Made by a program: the position numbers and the translations under genes
Shown: in pieces, positions 46,691-55,995 of the stretch
Layout of the letters: each line of letters starts with the position of its first letter
Numbering within the stretch: position 1 is the first letter of the stretch
Notes under the pieces: generated by a model
What the model saw: only the letters and a program-made list of their open reading frames with translations
The model's database searches: none
Told to the model about the DNA's origin: nothing
Origin: Microvirga alba
GTDB taxonomy: Bacteria > Pseudomonadota > Alphaproteobacteria > Rhizobiales > Beijerinckiaceae
Direction of reading: 5' to 3'
Assembly (NCBI RefSeq): GCF_015694465.1
Contig: NZ_JADQDO010000003.1
Location: forward strand, 278,147 to 342,146
Length of the DNA: 64,000 nt

Positions 46691-46873
46691 GGTATCCCCT
46701 TTGCTGCTTATGGAAAGCCTGGAGAACAGGCCCTTTTCCAGTAAGATTATGACCTTCGCCGCCGTCGCACGTCTAGAAGCACGACGTCAAGATGAGATTT
46801 ATAAACTTACACAACCGCAATTGGACTTTGGCGTAGCACCCGTCGGGACCTAGCCCTGCTCGCGGCTTCCCCG

Positions 46874-48082
46874 TCACCAGCTCCACATCGTTCCATCCTG
46901 GAGGCGGGCTACGGGCAGGTAGGCGCGCTCATAGGGGTATTTCGCCGCCAGCTTCTCGTCGATGTCGACGCCGTGGCCCGGCACGTCGCCGGGATACAGG
47001 TATCCATCCGCGAAGGTATAGGCGTGGGGGAACACTTCGTCGGTTTCCGGGGTGTGTCGCATGTATTCCTGGATGCCGAAATTCGGCACCCAGAGATCGA
47101 AATGAAGCGCCGATCCCATGCAGACGGGGGAGAGGTCGGTCGCCCCATGAGAGCCGGTCCGAACCTGATAGAGCTCGGCGAGCGCCGCGATCTTACGCAG
47201 CTGGGTAATACCGCCAGCCCGAACGACCGTGGTGCGGATGTAGTCGATGAGCTGGTTTTGAATCAGCTCGCGGCAATCATGGATCGAATTGAAGATCTCG
47301 CCGATCGCGATGGGCGTGACCGTGTGCTGGCGAATGAGCTTCAAGGCCTCCTGGTTCTCCGCCGGCGTCGGGTCCTCCATCCAGAAGAGATGGTACGGCT
47401 CGAGGCTCTTGCCCAGCCGCGCCGCTTCGATGGGCGTGAGGCGATGATGCACGTCGTGGAGGAGATGAAAATCGGGACCGTGAGCCACCCGAACCGCCTC
47501 GAAGAGCTTGGGTGCGAAATTCAGATATTTCTCGGTCGACCAGATCTGCTCCTCCGGCAGGCCCTTGGTGGCAGGTTCATAAAACAGCTTGCCGCGCGCG
47601 ATGCCATAGGCGGTATCAAGCCCCGGAACGCCGGCCTGCGCCCGCACGGCCTTGTAGCCGAGTTCGAGATAATGCCCGACAGCATCGAGCGTTTCCGGAA
47701 TGTCGCGGCCGTTGGCATGGCCATAGACCATGACGCCGGAACGGCTCTTTCCGCCAAGCAGCTGATAGAGCGGCAGGCCAGCGATCTTCGCCTTGATGTC
47801 CCAGAGCGCCATGTCCACAGCTGCGATGGCCGACATGGTGACGGGCCCGCGCCGCCAATAGGCCCCTTTGGCGAGATATTGCCAGATATCCTCGATCTGC
47901 TGCGGATCGCGGCCGATCAGGCAGGGGATGACATGTTCTTCGAGGTAGGCGGAGACTGCGAGCTCCCGTCCATTGAGCGTCGCGTCGCCGATCCCGTACA
48001 CGCCTTCATCGGTGACAATCTTGAGCGTGACGAAATTCCGGCCCGGGCACGTCACGATGCAATAGGCTTTTTCGATCTTCAT
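46874..48082 (-). CDS. manD: D-mannonate dehydratase, enolase superfamily (ManD/RspA)
   Basis: 402 residues, the ManD size. Dehydrates D-mannonate to 2-keto-3-deoxygluconate. Metal-binding and catalytic motifs are present: [10 protein letters not shown] (Asp and His), [12 protein letters not shown] (Glu) and [10 protein letters not shown] (Glu). The N-terminal capping domain is [22 protein letters not shown] and the C-terminus ends [17 protein letters not shown]. It is the last gene of the uronate operon on the minus strand, directly after uxuB. Confidence 0.93.
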   Translation of the reverse strand: MKIEKAYCIVTCPGRNFVTLKIVTDEGVYGIGDATLNGRELAVSAYLEEHVIPCLIGRDPQQIEDIWQYLAKGAYWRRGPVTMSAIAAVDMALWDIKAKIAGLPLYQLLGGKSRSGVMVYGHANGRDIPETLDAVGHYLELGYKAVRAQAGVPGLDTAYGIARGKLFYEPATKGLPEEQIWSTEKYLNFAPKLFEAVRVAHGPDFHLLHDVHHRLTPIEAARLGKSLEPYHLFWMEDPTPAENQEALKLIRQHTVTPIAIGEIFNSIHDCRELIQNQLIDYIRTTVVRAGGITQLRKIAALAELYQVRTGSHGATDLSPVCMGSALHFDLWVPNFGIQEYMRHTPETDEVFPHAYTFADGYLYPGDVPGHGVDIDEKLAAKYPYERAYLPVARLQDGTMWSW

Positions 48083-48101
48083 GGTCGTTCCCGAAAGTTC
48101 G

Positions 48102-49589
48102 TCAGTCTGTGGTTGATGGGAATTCGGCGACGGTGCGCTTGGCGCCGTTCGCGTAAAGACGGCTCAATGCGGCGGTCACCGTGCGCGTGAAACGCGGATC
48201 CGCCGGCAGATCGTCTCCGAAGATTTCGCGCACGGCGAAGAGTTCGCTCGCGAGTCGCTCCGGGGAGTCGTCGGCTCTGTCGGCCAAGATGCGCAGATGC
48301 GAAGCCATGGGATCACGCACATCGATTGGAACGCCGGTTTCATTGATGCCGGTGACATATCGCATCCATGCGGCAACCCCGAGGGCCAGCCGATGGATGG
48401 ATGCATTGGCGCGCAGCCGGTCGCGCACGGTTCCAAGGAGCCGTTGCGGCAATTTCTGCGAACCATCCATGGCGATCTGCCAGGTGCGGTGCTTCAGGGC
48501 CGGATTCTTGAACCGCTCGATCAGCGCTCGTTTGTAGGACGTGAGATCGGCCCCGGGAGGCATGTGGAGCGTCGGAGTGACTTCCTCGTCCATCAGGCCC
48601 TGGATCAGCCGCTCGTAAGCGGGATCGGCCATGGCCTCCGCTACGGTTTCATATCCCGCGAGATAGCCGAGATAGGCGAGTGTCGAATGACTGCCGTTGA
48701 GAAGCCTGAGCTTCATGTGCTCGTAGGGCTCGACATCGGCGACGAATTCCGCCCCCGCTTCCTCCCAGGCCGGACGCCCCTGCGGGAAGTTATCCTCGAT
48801 GACCCATTGGGTGAACGGCTCAGTCACGACCGGCCACGCGTCGGTTGCGCCAAGCCGTTCGCTGATCCTCGCGCGATCTTCGTCCGTGGTGGCGGGCACG
48901 ATCCGATCCACCATGGTCGACGGGCAGGCGACGTCGCTTTCAACCCAACGCCCCAGATCGGGATCGATGCATTCGGCATAGCGTGCGAGAACGCGCTTCA
49001 CCGTGCGCCCATTGGACGGAAGGTTGTCGCAGGTCAGCACCGTGAACGGCGGCACGCCGGCAGAGCGGCGGCGGCGCAGTGCCTCGACGATCAGACCCGG
49101 AGCGGATTTGGGCCGCTGAGGGTTCGCGAGGTCATGCACGATATCCGGATGTCCTTCGTTGAGCGCACCCGTTGCCGGATCATGGCAATAACCCTTTTCG
49201 GTCACGGTCAGGGAGACGATGCGCGTGTTGGCATCGGCCATGATGCCGAGAAGGTCCTCCAGCGCTTGCGGTGCGACGATGATCCGTGAAATCGAGCCGA
49301 TGACACGAAGCGCCTCGCCCGCGCTGGAGCGAACGGAGAGCGTATAGAGGCCGTCCTGCGGCTCCAGCGCATCAGAGGTATCCGAACTGCGAAGGCTCGC
49401 GGCGACAATTCCCCAGCGCGGATCGCGAGAGAGAACGTCATCCGTATAGACGGCCTGATGGGCCCGGTGAAACGCGCCGACACCGAGATGCACGATCCCG
49501 GTCGCGATCCGCGAGCGGTCATAATCCGGACGCCGCACTGACGCCGGAAGGTCCGCTAGACCGGCTTCGTTCAATCGCTTCGCCATCAA
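48102..49589 (-). CDS. uxuB: Fructuronate reductase / mannitol dehydrogenase family
   Basis: 495 residues. Polyol-specific long-chain dehydrogenase: [20 protein letters not shown] dinucleotide loop, [14 protein letters not shown], and the catalytic [18 protein letters not shown] (Lys, Asn, His). In context it interconverts D-fructuronate and D-mannonate with NADH. It may also reduce tagaturonate, since no uxaB is nearby. 19 bp separate it from manD. Confidence 0.93.
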   Translation of the reverse strand: MMAKRLNEAGLADLPASVRRPDYDRSRIATGIVHLGVGAFHRAHQAVYTDDVLSRDPRWGIVAASLRSSDTSDALEPQDGLYTLSVRSSAGEALRVIGSISRIIVAPQALEDLLGIMADANTRIVSLTVTEKGYCHDPATGALNEGHPDIVHDLANPQRPKSAPGLIVEALRRRRSAGVPPFTVLTCDNLPSNGRTVKRVLARYAECIDPDLGRWVESDVACPSTMVDRIVPATTDEDRARISERLGATDAWPVVTEPFTQWVIEDNFPQGRPAWEEAGAEFVADVEPYEHMKLRLLNGSHSTLAYLGYLAGYETVAEAMADPAYERLIQGLMDEEVTPTLHMPPGADLTSYKRALIERFKNPALKHRTWQIAMDGSQKLPQRLLGTVRDRLRANASIHRLALGVAAWMRYVTGINETGVPIDVRDPMASHLRILADRADDSPERLASELFAVREIFGDDLPADPRFTRTVTAALSRLYANGAKRTVAEFPSTTD

Positions 49590-49593
49590 ATCC

Positions 49594-50436
49594 TCAATGA
49601 GCCGGTTGCTGCTTCGCGCGGGTCACGATCTGCGTCGGGTTGACGAAGCGGAGCGCAATGATGAGCCAGATGAGCGTCGTCACCATGTAGATCACCGCCA
49701 TGGCATCAATGGATTGCACCGCCCGCACACCCGCCGCGAAGACCGCATAGTAGAGCGCCACGACGAGGGTCTGACTCGTGGGTCCGGCCACCAGGAAGGT
49801 CAACTCGAACATGGCGATGGTGCGCACCAGCACGAGGAGCAACGCCGCGAGAATGCCCGGCAGGAGCAGCGGCATCAGCACGTGAACGAAGAGTTTGAAG
49901 GTATTGGCGCCAAATACGCGCGCCGCTGCCTCGATCTTTGGATCGATCTGCTCGATGAAGGGGATCATGACGAGGATCACGAAGGGGACCGTGGGCACGA
50001 GATTGGCGGCGACGACGCCCCAGAAGGTGCCGGCGAGGCCCGTCCGATAGAGAACCGTCGCGAGCGGGATGCCGAAGGTGATCGGCGGGATCAGAAGGGG
50101 CAACAGAAAGAGCAGCACCAGGAGACGCTTGCCCGGAAAGTCGCGCCTAGCGAGCGCGTAAGCCGCCGTGACGCCCAACACGCCGGAGATCAGGACCACC
50201 GCACCGACAACCTGGAAGGTGACGATGAGGACATCCCCGAGCTGAAACTCGCTCCAGGCGGAATCGTACCAGCGCGTGGTCCAGCCAATCGGCAGCCAAG
50301 TGCCGAGCCAGCGGGTGGCAAACGAACTCGTCACCACCGTGCCGATCATGGCGAAGAGATTGAGGACGAAGAAGCCGACCAGCGCCCAGATGGCCGCCGC
50401 CCAAAGCTTCGCGCCGAGTGTGGTGTCGCGGATCAT
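49594..50436 (-). CDS. ABC transporter permease (PotC/CysW-like), uronate cluster
   Basis: 280 residues from MIRDTTLGAKLWAAAIWAL. Six membrane segments; loop EAA-like KIEAAARVFGANTFKLFVHVLMPLLLPGILAALLLVLVRT. Belongs to the spermidine/iron(III)-type permease group rather than CUT1 sugar type. Sits 4 bp after the stop of its partner permease and 4 bp before uxuB. Confidence 0.91.
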   Translation of the reverse strand: MIRDTTLGAKLWAAAIWALVGFFVLNLFAMIGTVVTSSFATRWLGTWLPIGWTTRWYDSAWSEFQLGDVLIVTFQVVGAVVLISGVLGVTAAYALARRDFPGKRLLVLLFLLPLLIPPITFGIPLATVLYRTGLAGTFWGVVAANLVPTVPFVILVMIPFIEQIDPKIEAAARVFGANTFKLFVHVLMPLLLPGILAALLLVLVRTIAMFELTFLVAGPTSQTLVVALYYAVFAAGVRAVQSIDAMAVIYMVTTLIWLIIALRFVNPTQIVTRAKQQPAH

Positions 50437-50440
50437 CGTG

Positions 50441-51349
50441 TCATCCTTTCGCGCCGCTGGCGGGACCGCGGTAGAACAGGCCGCGCGAGGCGAGCACCCC
50501 AACGACGATGGCGAGCTGAACGAAGCCCATGATCATCGCGATGGCAGACGCCATGGAGTAATCGTATTCCTCGAACGCCGCCTGGTAGGCCGCAATCGAA
50601 ATCACCCGTGTCGGTCCAGCGGGCGCCCCAAGGAGCACCGCCGACGGGAAGACCGAGAAGGCCTGCACGAAGGACAGACAGAACGTGATGGCAAAGCCCG
50701 GCATCAAGAGGGGCAGATAGATATGGCGGAAACGCTGCGACGCGCTCGCCCCAAGCGTCGCGGCCGCTTGCTCCAAAGCCGGATCGATGCCCGTGACGTA
50801 GGACAATGTCAGCAGGAACGTGAACGGGAAACCCGTGATCACAAGCGAGGCGAAGACGCCCCAGTAATTGTGAACGAGCTTCAGCGGCTGCGAGATAAGG
50901 CCGAACGTCATCAGGGTCCGGTTGAGCCAACCTTGCGGGCCGAGATAGTTCAGGAGCCCCTCCGCGACGAGCACCGTGCCGAGCGTGATCGGCAGCACGA
51001 GGATCGTCGTCAAAAGCCGCTGATGCCGCATGAGTCTGACGCGAAAGGCAACCGGCACCGCAAGCACCAGATTGAGAAGAGTGACCGGAACGGCGAGCCA
51101 CAGGGTCTTGGCGATTGTCTCGTAGAGAAATGAATCTGCGAAGAACCGCTCGTAATTGGCAAGCCAGCCGCCGCTCTTCGGTTCGAAAGACAGAACGAGA
51201 CCGAAGGCGAAGGGATAGACGAACAAACAGAGGCTGAAGATGGCGGCGGGCAGGACGAGCAACGTCACAGAGTCGAAACCGCGAGCCGCCAGCCGCTGGC
51301 GCAGGCTGGGGCCGTGAATGATTGTGGGGACAAGGGCCTGATGCATCAT
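50441..51349 (-). CDS. ABC transporter permease (PotB-like), uronate cluster
   Basis: 302 residues, six membrane segments (VTLLVLPAAIFSLCLFVYPFAFGLVL; LWLAVPVTLLNLVLAVPVAF). The EAA-type loop ALEQAAATLGASASQRFRHIYLPLLMPGFAITFCLSFVQAFSVFPSAVLLG is characteristic of PotB/FbpB-like permeases. Partner of the gene at 49594-50436; 8 bp after the ATPase stop. Confidence 0.91.
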   Translation of the reverse strand: MMHQALVPTIIHGPSLRQRLAARGFDSVTLLVLPAAIFSLCLFVYPFAFGLVLSFEPKSGGWLANYERFFADSFLYETIAKTLWLAVPVTLLNLVLAVPVAFRVRLMRHQRLLTTILVLPITLGTVLVAEGLLNYLGPQGWLNRTLMTFGLISQPLKLVHNYWGVFASLVITGFPFTFLLTLSYVTGIDPALEQAAATLGASASQRFRHIYLPLLMPGFAITFCLSFVQAFSVFPSAVLLGAPAGPTRVISIAAYQAAFEEYDYSMASAIAMIMGFVQLAIVVGVLASRGLFYRGPASGAKG

Positions 51350-51357
51350 CCCCTCCC

Positions 51358-52431
51358 CTAAGCAGGTTCGGCGAAGACGAGAATGCGCTCGTCACCGGCC
51401 CGCAAATGGATGGCGGCCCCAGGCTCGACGGCGAGGTGAGATCGGAACACGAAATCGAGCCCACCGGCGGAACGGGCCGTGCCCACGAATTCGCGCCCGC
51501 GATATTCAATGGTGTCGACCGTAACGGCGAGTGCATTTGGCCCCGGCTCACCGGCGACGAGATCGTCGGGCCGGATCGCGGCGAAGGCGGGTGCGCCGAC
51601 CGCCAGTTTTTCGCGGGCGATGCCGCTGACCTTCGCGCCTTCCACATCGATCACGGCGCGGCCGTTTTCATGAGAGAGGACGCGCCCCTTCAGCTTGTTG
51701 CGGAACCCCATGAAATCGGCGACGTCGAGATGGGCCGGAGCCTCATAAAGCTCCTTCGGTGTGCCGACCTGACGGATCACGCCATCGCGCAGCACCACGA
51801 TCCGGTCGGCCAATGACAGGGCTTCATCCTGATCGTGAGTCACATAGATCGTCGTGGCTCCGAGTTCATTGTGGATGCGCCGGATTTCAGCACGCATCTC
51901 GAGGCGCAGTTTCGCATCGAGATTGGACAAAGGCTCATCCATCAGGACGAGGGGCGGCTCGATGACGATGGCGCGGGCAATCGCCACGCGCTGCTGCTGG
52001 CCGCCGGAGAGCTGCCCGGGAAGCTTGTTCTCCTGGCCCTGCAGGCGCACGAGACGCAGCGCCTCGTCCACCTTGCGCTCCATCTCCGCTTTCGGAGTGC
52101 CGCGCATCTTCAGGCCGAAGCCGATATTCTGGCGCACGTTCAGGTGCGGGAAGAGCGCGTAGTTCTGGAATACCATTCCGAACCCACGCTCCTCCGGCCG
52201 CAAGGTGTCGACCCGACTCTTGTCGAGCCAGATCGCGCCACCCGTGACAGGCAAAAGACCCGCGATGCAGTTCAGCGTCGTCGACTTGCCGCAACCCGAG
52301 GGCCCGAGCAGCGCAATGAATTCGCGCCGCCGGATCGTCAGGTTGATGTCGCGCAGGGCGTTGAGCGCACCGAAGTCGCGGCTGACATGATCGAGCCGGA
52401 CCTCGTCGAACTGTGAAAGAGCAATAGTCAT
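51358..52431 (-). CDS. ABC transporter ATPase (PotA-like), uronate cluster
   Basis: 357 residues. Walker [20 protein letters not shown], signature LSGGQQQRVAIARAIV, Walker [18 protein letters not shown]-loop VTHDQDEALSLADRIVVL, and a C-terminal TOBE domain (FAAIRPDDLVAGEP). It energises the two permeases that follow. Confidence 0.93.
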   Translation of the reverse strand: MTIALSQFDEVRLDHVSRDFGALNALRDINLTIRRREFIALLGPSGCGKSTTLNCIAGLLPVTGGAIWLDKSRVDTLRPEERGFGMVFQNYALFPHLNVRQNIGFGLKMRGTPKAEMERKVDEALRLVRLQGQENKLPGQLSGGQQQRVAIARAIVIEPPLVLMDEPLSNLDAKLRLEMRAEIRRIHNELGATTIYVTHDQDEALSLADRIVVLRDGVIRQVGTPKELYEAPAHLDVADFMGFRNKLKGRVLSHENGRAVIDVEGAKVSGIAREKLAVGAPAFAAIRPDDLVAGEPGPNALAVTVDTIEYRGREFVGTARSAGGLDFVFRSHLAVEPGAAIHLRAGDERILVFAEPA

Positions 52432-52445
52432 CGCGGGTCCTTTGG

Positions 52446-53633
52446 TTACTTACGCTTCGATCCGCCGACCTGCTCGTCCCAGATGCGGAAGGCGACGACC
52501 ATCTGGTCCGGCTGGAGCGGCAACTCGATCGGGTTCTCTGCGATCCACTTCTCGTATTCGGGACGTCCGAACTCCTTGATCGCGGCCTGGCTTTCGGCCG
52601 GAGCCATATCGAGGGTCACGCCCTTCACGGCCGGACCCGGATAGAAGTAGCCCTCGTCGTAGGTATAGGCCTGCTGCTCCTTGGTGAGCAGGAAGTTCAT
52701 CAGGTCGATCAGGACCGCCAGCTTCTCATTCGACAGCCCCTTCGGCACGCACATGTAGTGAGCGTCCGCCACCCAATGGAAACCCTTGAGCGCCGCGACT
52801 TTCGCTTCCTTCGGCACGACGCCGAGAACGCGCGGGTTGATGTCCCAGCCGGTCGTCGACACGGTCATGTCGCGCGAGCCTTCGCCGAGTTCCTTCATCA
52901 CCGCGCCGGTGCCCGACGGGTAATATTCGATGTACTGCCCAAGCTCCTTCAGATAGGCCCAGGTCTTGTCCCAGCCCTTCGCGGGATCCTGCGGATTGCT
53001 GTCGCCGAGAATGTACGGCAAGCCCATGATGAAGGTACGGCCGGGGCCCGAATTGGCAGGCCGGGCATAGATCAGCCGGTTCGGATTGGCCTTCGCCCAA
53101 GCGAGCAGTTCCTGCGCCGTCGTCGGCGGCGTCTGCACCTTGTTGGGCATGTATTCGAGCAGCGGACCGGACGGATAGTACGTCACGACGACGCCCTGGC
53201 CTTTGGCCAGCGTCTGCATTTTGGCGGCGGCCGGAAGATAGATGTCGTCGAGCTTCGGCAATGCGCCCGCATGCGTCGGCAGCAGGTCCACCCAGAGCTT
53301 CTGGTCGATGCCGGCGGAGAGCGCATCGGTGCCGGTGAGCACGAGATCGATATCGACGCGGCCCGCATCCTGCTGCGCCTTGATCTTGCCTGCGAGTTCT
53401 GGGGCCGGCGCCTTCGTGAAGGTGATGCGCGAGACGAGGTTCGGCTTGGCCTTGCGGTAATTCTCGATGGCTTTCTGCGTCAGGGCGAGATTGCCGGCGA
53501 CGTCGATCACGTTGAGCGCCACCGGCTCCTTCGGTAGTGCCAATTGCGCGAAACTCGATCCGCCGAAGGCAGCAACGCCCGCAGCGCCGGCGACACCGCC
53601 GACGAAAGTCCGTCTGGTGATTGGGTTCTTCAT
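52446..53633 (-). CDS. ABC transporter substrate-binding protein, uronate cluster
   Basis: 395 residues. N-terminal MKNPITRRTFVGGVAGAAGVAAFGG has a Tat-like RRTFVGG motif, so folded export is likely. Mature part resembles PotD/family-1 SBPs (VIDVAGNLALTQKAIENYRKAKPNLVSRITFTKAPAPELAGKIKAQ; VVVTYYPSGPLLEYMP; GTGAVMKELGEG; LGVVPKEAKVAALKGFHWVADAHYMCVPKGLSNEKLA). GGGAGGAAG precedes a double ATG; the second (53631-53633) has the better spacing. Given five uronate enzymes around it, the cargo is probably a hexuronate or its oligomer. Confidence 0.88.
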   Translation of the reverse strand: MKNPITRRTFVGGVAGAAGVAAFGGSSFAQLALPKEPVALNVIDVAGNLALTQKAIENYRKAKPNLVSRITFTKAPAPELAGKIKAQQDAGRVDIDLVLTGTDALSAGIDQKLWVDLLPTHAGALPKLDDIYLPAAAKMQTLAKGQGVVVTYYPSGPLLEYMPNKVQTPPTTAQELLAWAKANPNRLIYARPANSGPGRTFIMGLPYILGDSNPQDPAKGWDKTWAYLKELGQYIEYYPSGTGAVMKELGEGSRDMTVSTTGWDINPRVLGVVPKEAKVAALKGFHWVADAHYMCVPKGLSNEKLAVLIDLMNFLLTKEQQAYTYDEGYFYPGPAVKGVTLDMAPAESQAAIKEFGRPEYEKWIAENPIELPLQPDQMVVAFRIWDEQVGGSKRK

Positions 53634-53683
53634 CATCTTCCTCCCGTTCTGTGCGGCATGGTCCTTGTGAACCATGTCCGGAG

Positions 53684-55087
53684 TCACAGCTTGTAGGCCT
53701 CTTTGGCGAGGCGATAAGCGAGGTCGTGAGCCACCTCGTGCGCCTCATCCTCATCGAGACGATGCGTGGTCACGAGATCAGCGAGAAAAGCGCAGTCGAC
53801 CCGGCGGGCCACATCATGGCGCGCAGGGATAGAGAGATAAGCTCGCGTGTCGTCGTTGAACCCAACCGTGTTGTAGAAGCCCGCGGTTTCTGTGGTGAGT
53901 TCACGGAAGCGGCGCATGCCCTCGGGGGCATCGAAGAACCACCATGCAGGACCAAGCTTCAGCGCGGGATAATGTCCCGCGAGCGGTGCCAGTTCGCGGG
54001 AATAACTCGTCTCATCGAGGGTGAAGACGATCAGCGAGAAATCACGCTCATTTCCGAAGCGGTCGAGAAGCGGTTTCAACGCGCGCACATAATCCGTCCG
54101 GGAGGGAATATCCGCCCCCATGTCCCGACCGAAGCGCGCGAAGAGCGCATTGTTGTGATTGCGGAACGAGCCCGGATGGATCTGCATTACCATGCCGTCT
54201 TCGACGCTCATGGCCGCCATCTCGGTCAGCATCTGCGCGCGGAAGAGTTCGGCCTCGTCGGCGCTGACCACACCCGTGGAAACCTTGCGGAACAGGGCCT
54301 CGGTCTCGGCTCGCGGCAAATCCGCCGTGCGTGCTGTGGGATGCCCGTGATCAGTCGAGGTCGCGCCATGATCGCGAAAGAAAGCGCGGCGCTTCCGGTG
54401 CGCCTCCAGATACCCGTCCCATGAGAGAGTATCGCAGCCCGTGATCTCGCCGAAGCGAACGAGGTTGTCCCCGAAGCCCTCGAAATCCGGATCGATCACC
54501 GGATCGGGGCGATAAGCCGTGATCACGCGCCCATTCCAGCCCGATTGCCGGATGGTCTCGTGAGACTTGAGCGGATCGAGCGGGCTTTCCGTCGTGGCGA
54601 TGACCTCGATCCGGAATCGTTCGAACAGAGCACGGGGCCGGAACTCAGGCGTCCGAAGGGCCATATCGATCCGGTCGAAATAATCGTCCGCGGTCTTGGG
54701 CGACAGCCGCTCTGTAAAGCCGAAAAGCGTTGCGAATGTATGGTCGAGCCACGCGCGTGTCGGCGTTCCGCGAAAGAGATGATAATGGGCGGCAAAGCGG
54801 TGCCAGATCTTGCGCGCATCGCGCTCGACAGGGCTGCCACCCCTTGTCGGAACGCCCAGATCCTCCAGGCTGACACCTTGGCTGTAAAGCATCCGGAAAA
54901 TGTAGTGATCGGGAATGACGAAGAGCGTTGCCGGATCGGGGAACGGCTCGTTCTGCGCATACCAGCGCGGGTCCGTGTGGCCATGCGGCGAGACAATCGG
55001 CAGATTCCTGACAGCATCATAAAGCCGCCGCGCGACGGCGCGGCTCGATGGCTCGGCAGGAAAGAGCCGGTCCGGCTGGATCAGCAT
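53684..55087 (-). CDS. uxaC: Uronate isomerase
   Basis: 467 residues; converts D-glucuronate to D-fructuronate and D-galacturonate to D-tagaturonate. The amidohydrolase-fold motifs are present: PIVSPHGHTDPRW (metal-binding His pair), RAWLDHTFATLFGF, EVIATTESPLDPLKSHETI, MVMQIHPGSFRNHNN and VGFNDDTRAYLSIPARHDVARRVDC. The start is ATG 55087 (MLIQPDRLFP) with GGGAG about 8 nt upstream. First gene of the minus-strand uronate operon, divergent from gntR. Confidence 0.95.
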   Translation of the reverse strand: MLIQPDRLFPAEPSSRAVARRLYDAVRNLPIVSPHGHTDPRWYAQNEPFPDPATLFVIPDHYIFRMLYSQGVSLEDLGVPTRGGSPVERDARKIWHRFAAHYHLFRGTPTRAWLDHTFATLFGFTERLSPKTADDYFDRIDMALRTPEFRPRALFERFRIEVIATTESPLDPLKSHETIRQSGWNGRVITAYRPDPVIDPDFEGFGDNLVRFGEITGCDTLSWDGYLEAHRKRRAFFRDHGATSTDHGHPTARTADLPRAETEALFRKVSTGVVSADEAELFRAQMLTEMAAMSVEDGMVMQIHPGSFRNHNNALFARFGRDMGADIPSRTDYVRALKPLLDRFGNERDFSLIVFTLDETSYSRELAPLAGHYPALKLGPAWWFFDAPEGMRRFRELTTETAGFYNTVGFNDDTRAYLSIPARHDVARRVDCAFLADLVTTHRLDEDEAHEVAHDLAYRLAKEAYKL

Positions 55088-55187
55088 GGCGTCACTCCCT
55101 CGACGCTTCATTCCGACTTGTTTTTCGATCGGTTTCGAGCGCCTACGATGCAGAAGCTTAGAGCCAGACGCGCTCCTTTGCAATGGT

Positions 55188-55202
55188 CTACTAGTATGGT
55201 AG
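55188..55202. promoter_or_regulatory. Inverted repeat in the uxaC-gntR divergent promoter
   Basis: CTAC-N7-GTAG just upstream of the gntR start, and an overlapping TGGTC at 55184-55188. It is centred between the divergent operons, where a GntR/FCD regulator of uronate genes would act. Short and imperfect, so tentative. A GTAG...CTAC dyad of opposite orientation occurs before the second GntR gene at 58120-58131. Confidence 0.35.
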
Positions 55203-55203
55203 T

Positions 55204-55938
55204 GTGCTACTTATGAACGAAAGAACCCTTACGAAGCTGGGAATCAGCCGGGAGCCCATGGCGCGCCAGGTGACCCGCGCGCTCCGCCGGGCCATCGTGA
55301 CGATGCAATTGTCGCCGGGCGAAATGCTGTCTGAGCAGGATCTCGCGGACCGCTTCGGAGTGAGCCGGTCTCCGGTCCGCGAGGCTTTGATCAAGTTAAG
55401 CGAGGCCGGCCTCGTGCGCGTCCTGCCTCAGCGCGGAACCCAGGTGGTGAAAATCTCGCGCGCGGGCGTCGAAGACGCGCGCTTCATTCGGGAGGCCGTG
55501 GAAACGGCGGTCGTCCGGGAGGCGGCGCTGAAGGCCAATTCCGAGATCCTCGCTGAATTGAACGCAAGTCTGGCACGGCAACGTCGCGCCCAGCGCGCTA
55601 AGACCACGGAAGAGTTTCTGGAACTGGACGAAGAGTTTCACCGTCTCCTCGCCGAAGCCGCGGGTCGCCCGGCGGCATGGCAGATGATCGAGGACGTCAA
55701 GCCCCAGATGGATCGGGTGCGGTTCCTCGACATGGCGCAGGCAACGCCGCGACATATCGTGGTGGCTCAACACGTCCTCATCGTGGATGCGATCAAGGCG
55801 GGCGATCCTGTGGCAGCGGAGCAAGCCATGCGCCAGCACCTGAGCGAAATTTTGCGGTCCCTGCCGGAGCTCGCGTCGCAGCATCCGGATCTTTTCGAAA
55901 CGGAACCCGAGGCATCAGCGACTGCCTTGAGCGCATAG
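55204..55938 (+). CDS. GntR/FCD-family regulator of uronate genes (ExuR/UxuR-like)
   Basis: 244 residues. Winged-helix HTH: ARQVTRALRRAIVTMQLSPGEMLSEQDLADRFGVSRSPVREALIKLSEAGLVRVLPQRGTQVV. The FCD effector domain follows with metal-site residues: LDEEFHRLLAE, QHVLIVDAI and MRQHLSEIL. GTG 55204 and ATG 55213 are both possible starts. Placement between uxaC and uxaA makes it the probable hexuronate-responsive repressor. Confidence 0.93.
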   Translation: MLLMNERTLTKLGISREPMARQVTRALRRAIVTMQLSPGEMLSEQDLADRFGVSRSPVREALIKLSEAGLVRVLPQRGTQVVKISRAGVEDARFIREAVETAVVREAALKANSEILAELNASLARQRRAQRAKTTEEFLELDEEFHRLLAEAAGRPAAWQMIEDVKPQMDRVRFLDMAQATPRHIVVAQHVLIVDAIKAGDPVAAEQAMRQHLSEILRSLPELASQHPDLFETEPEASATALSA

Positions 55939-55995
55939 GCATTTCGTGCCTCTGACCAATCGATATGGAAACCTACCAGTGAGCAGGATGTAGAC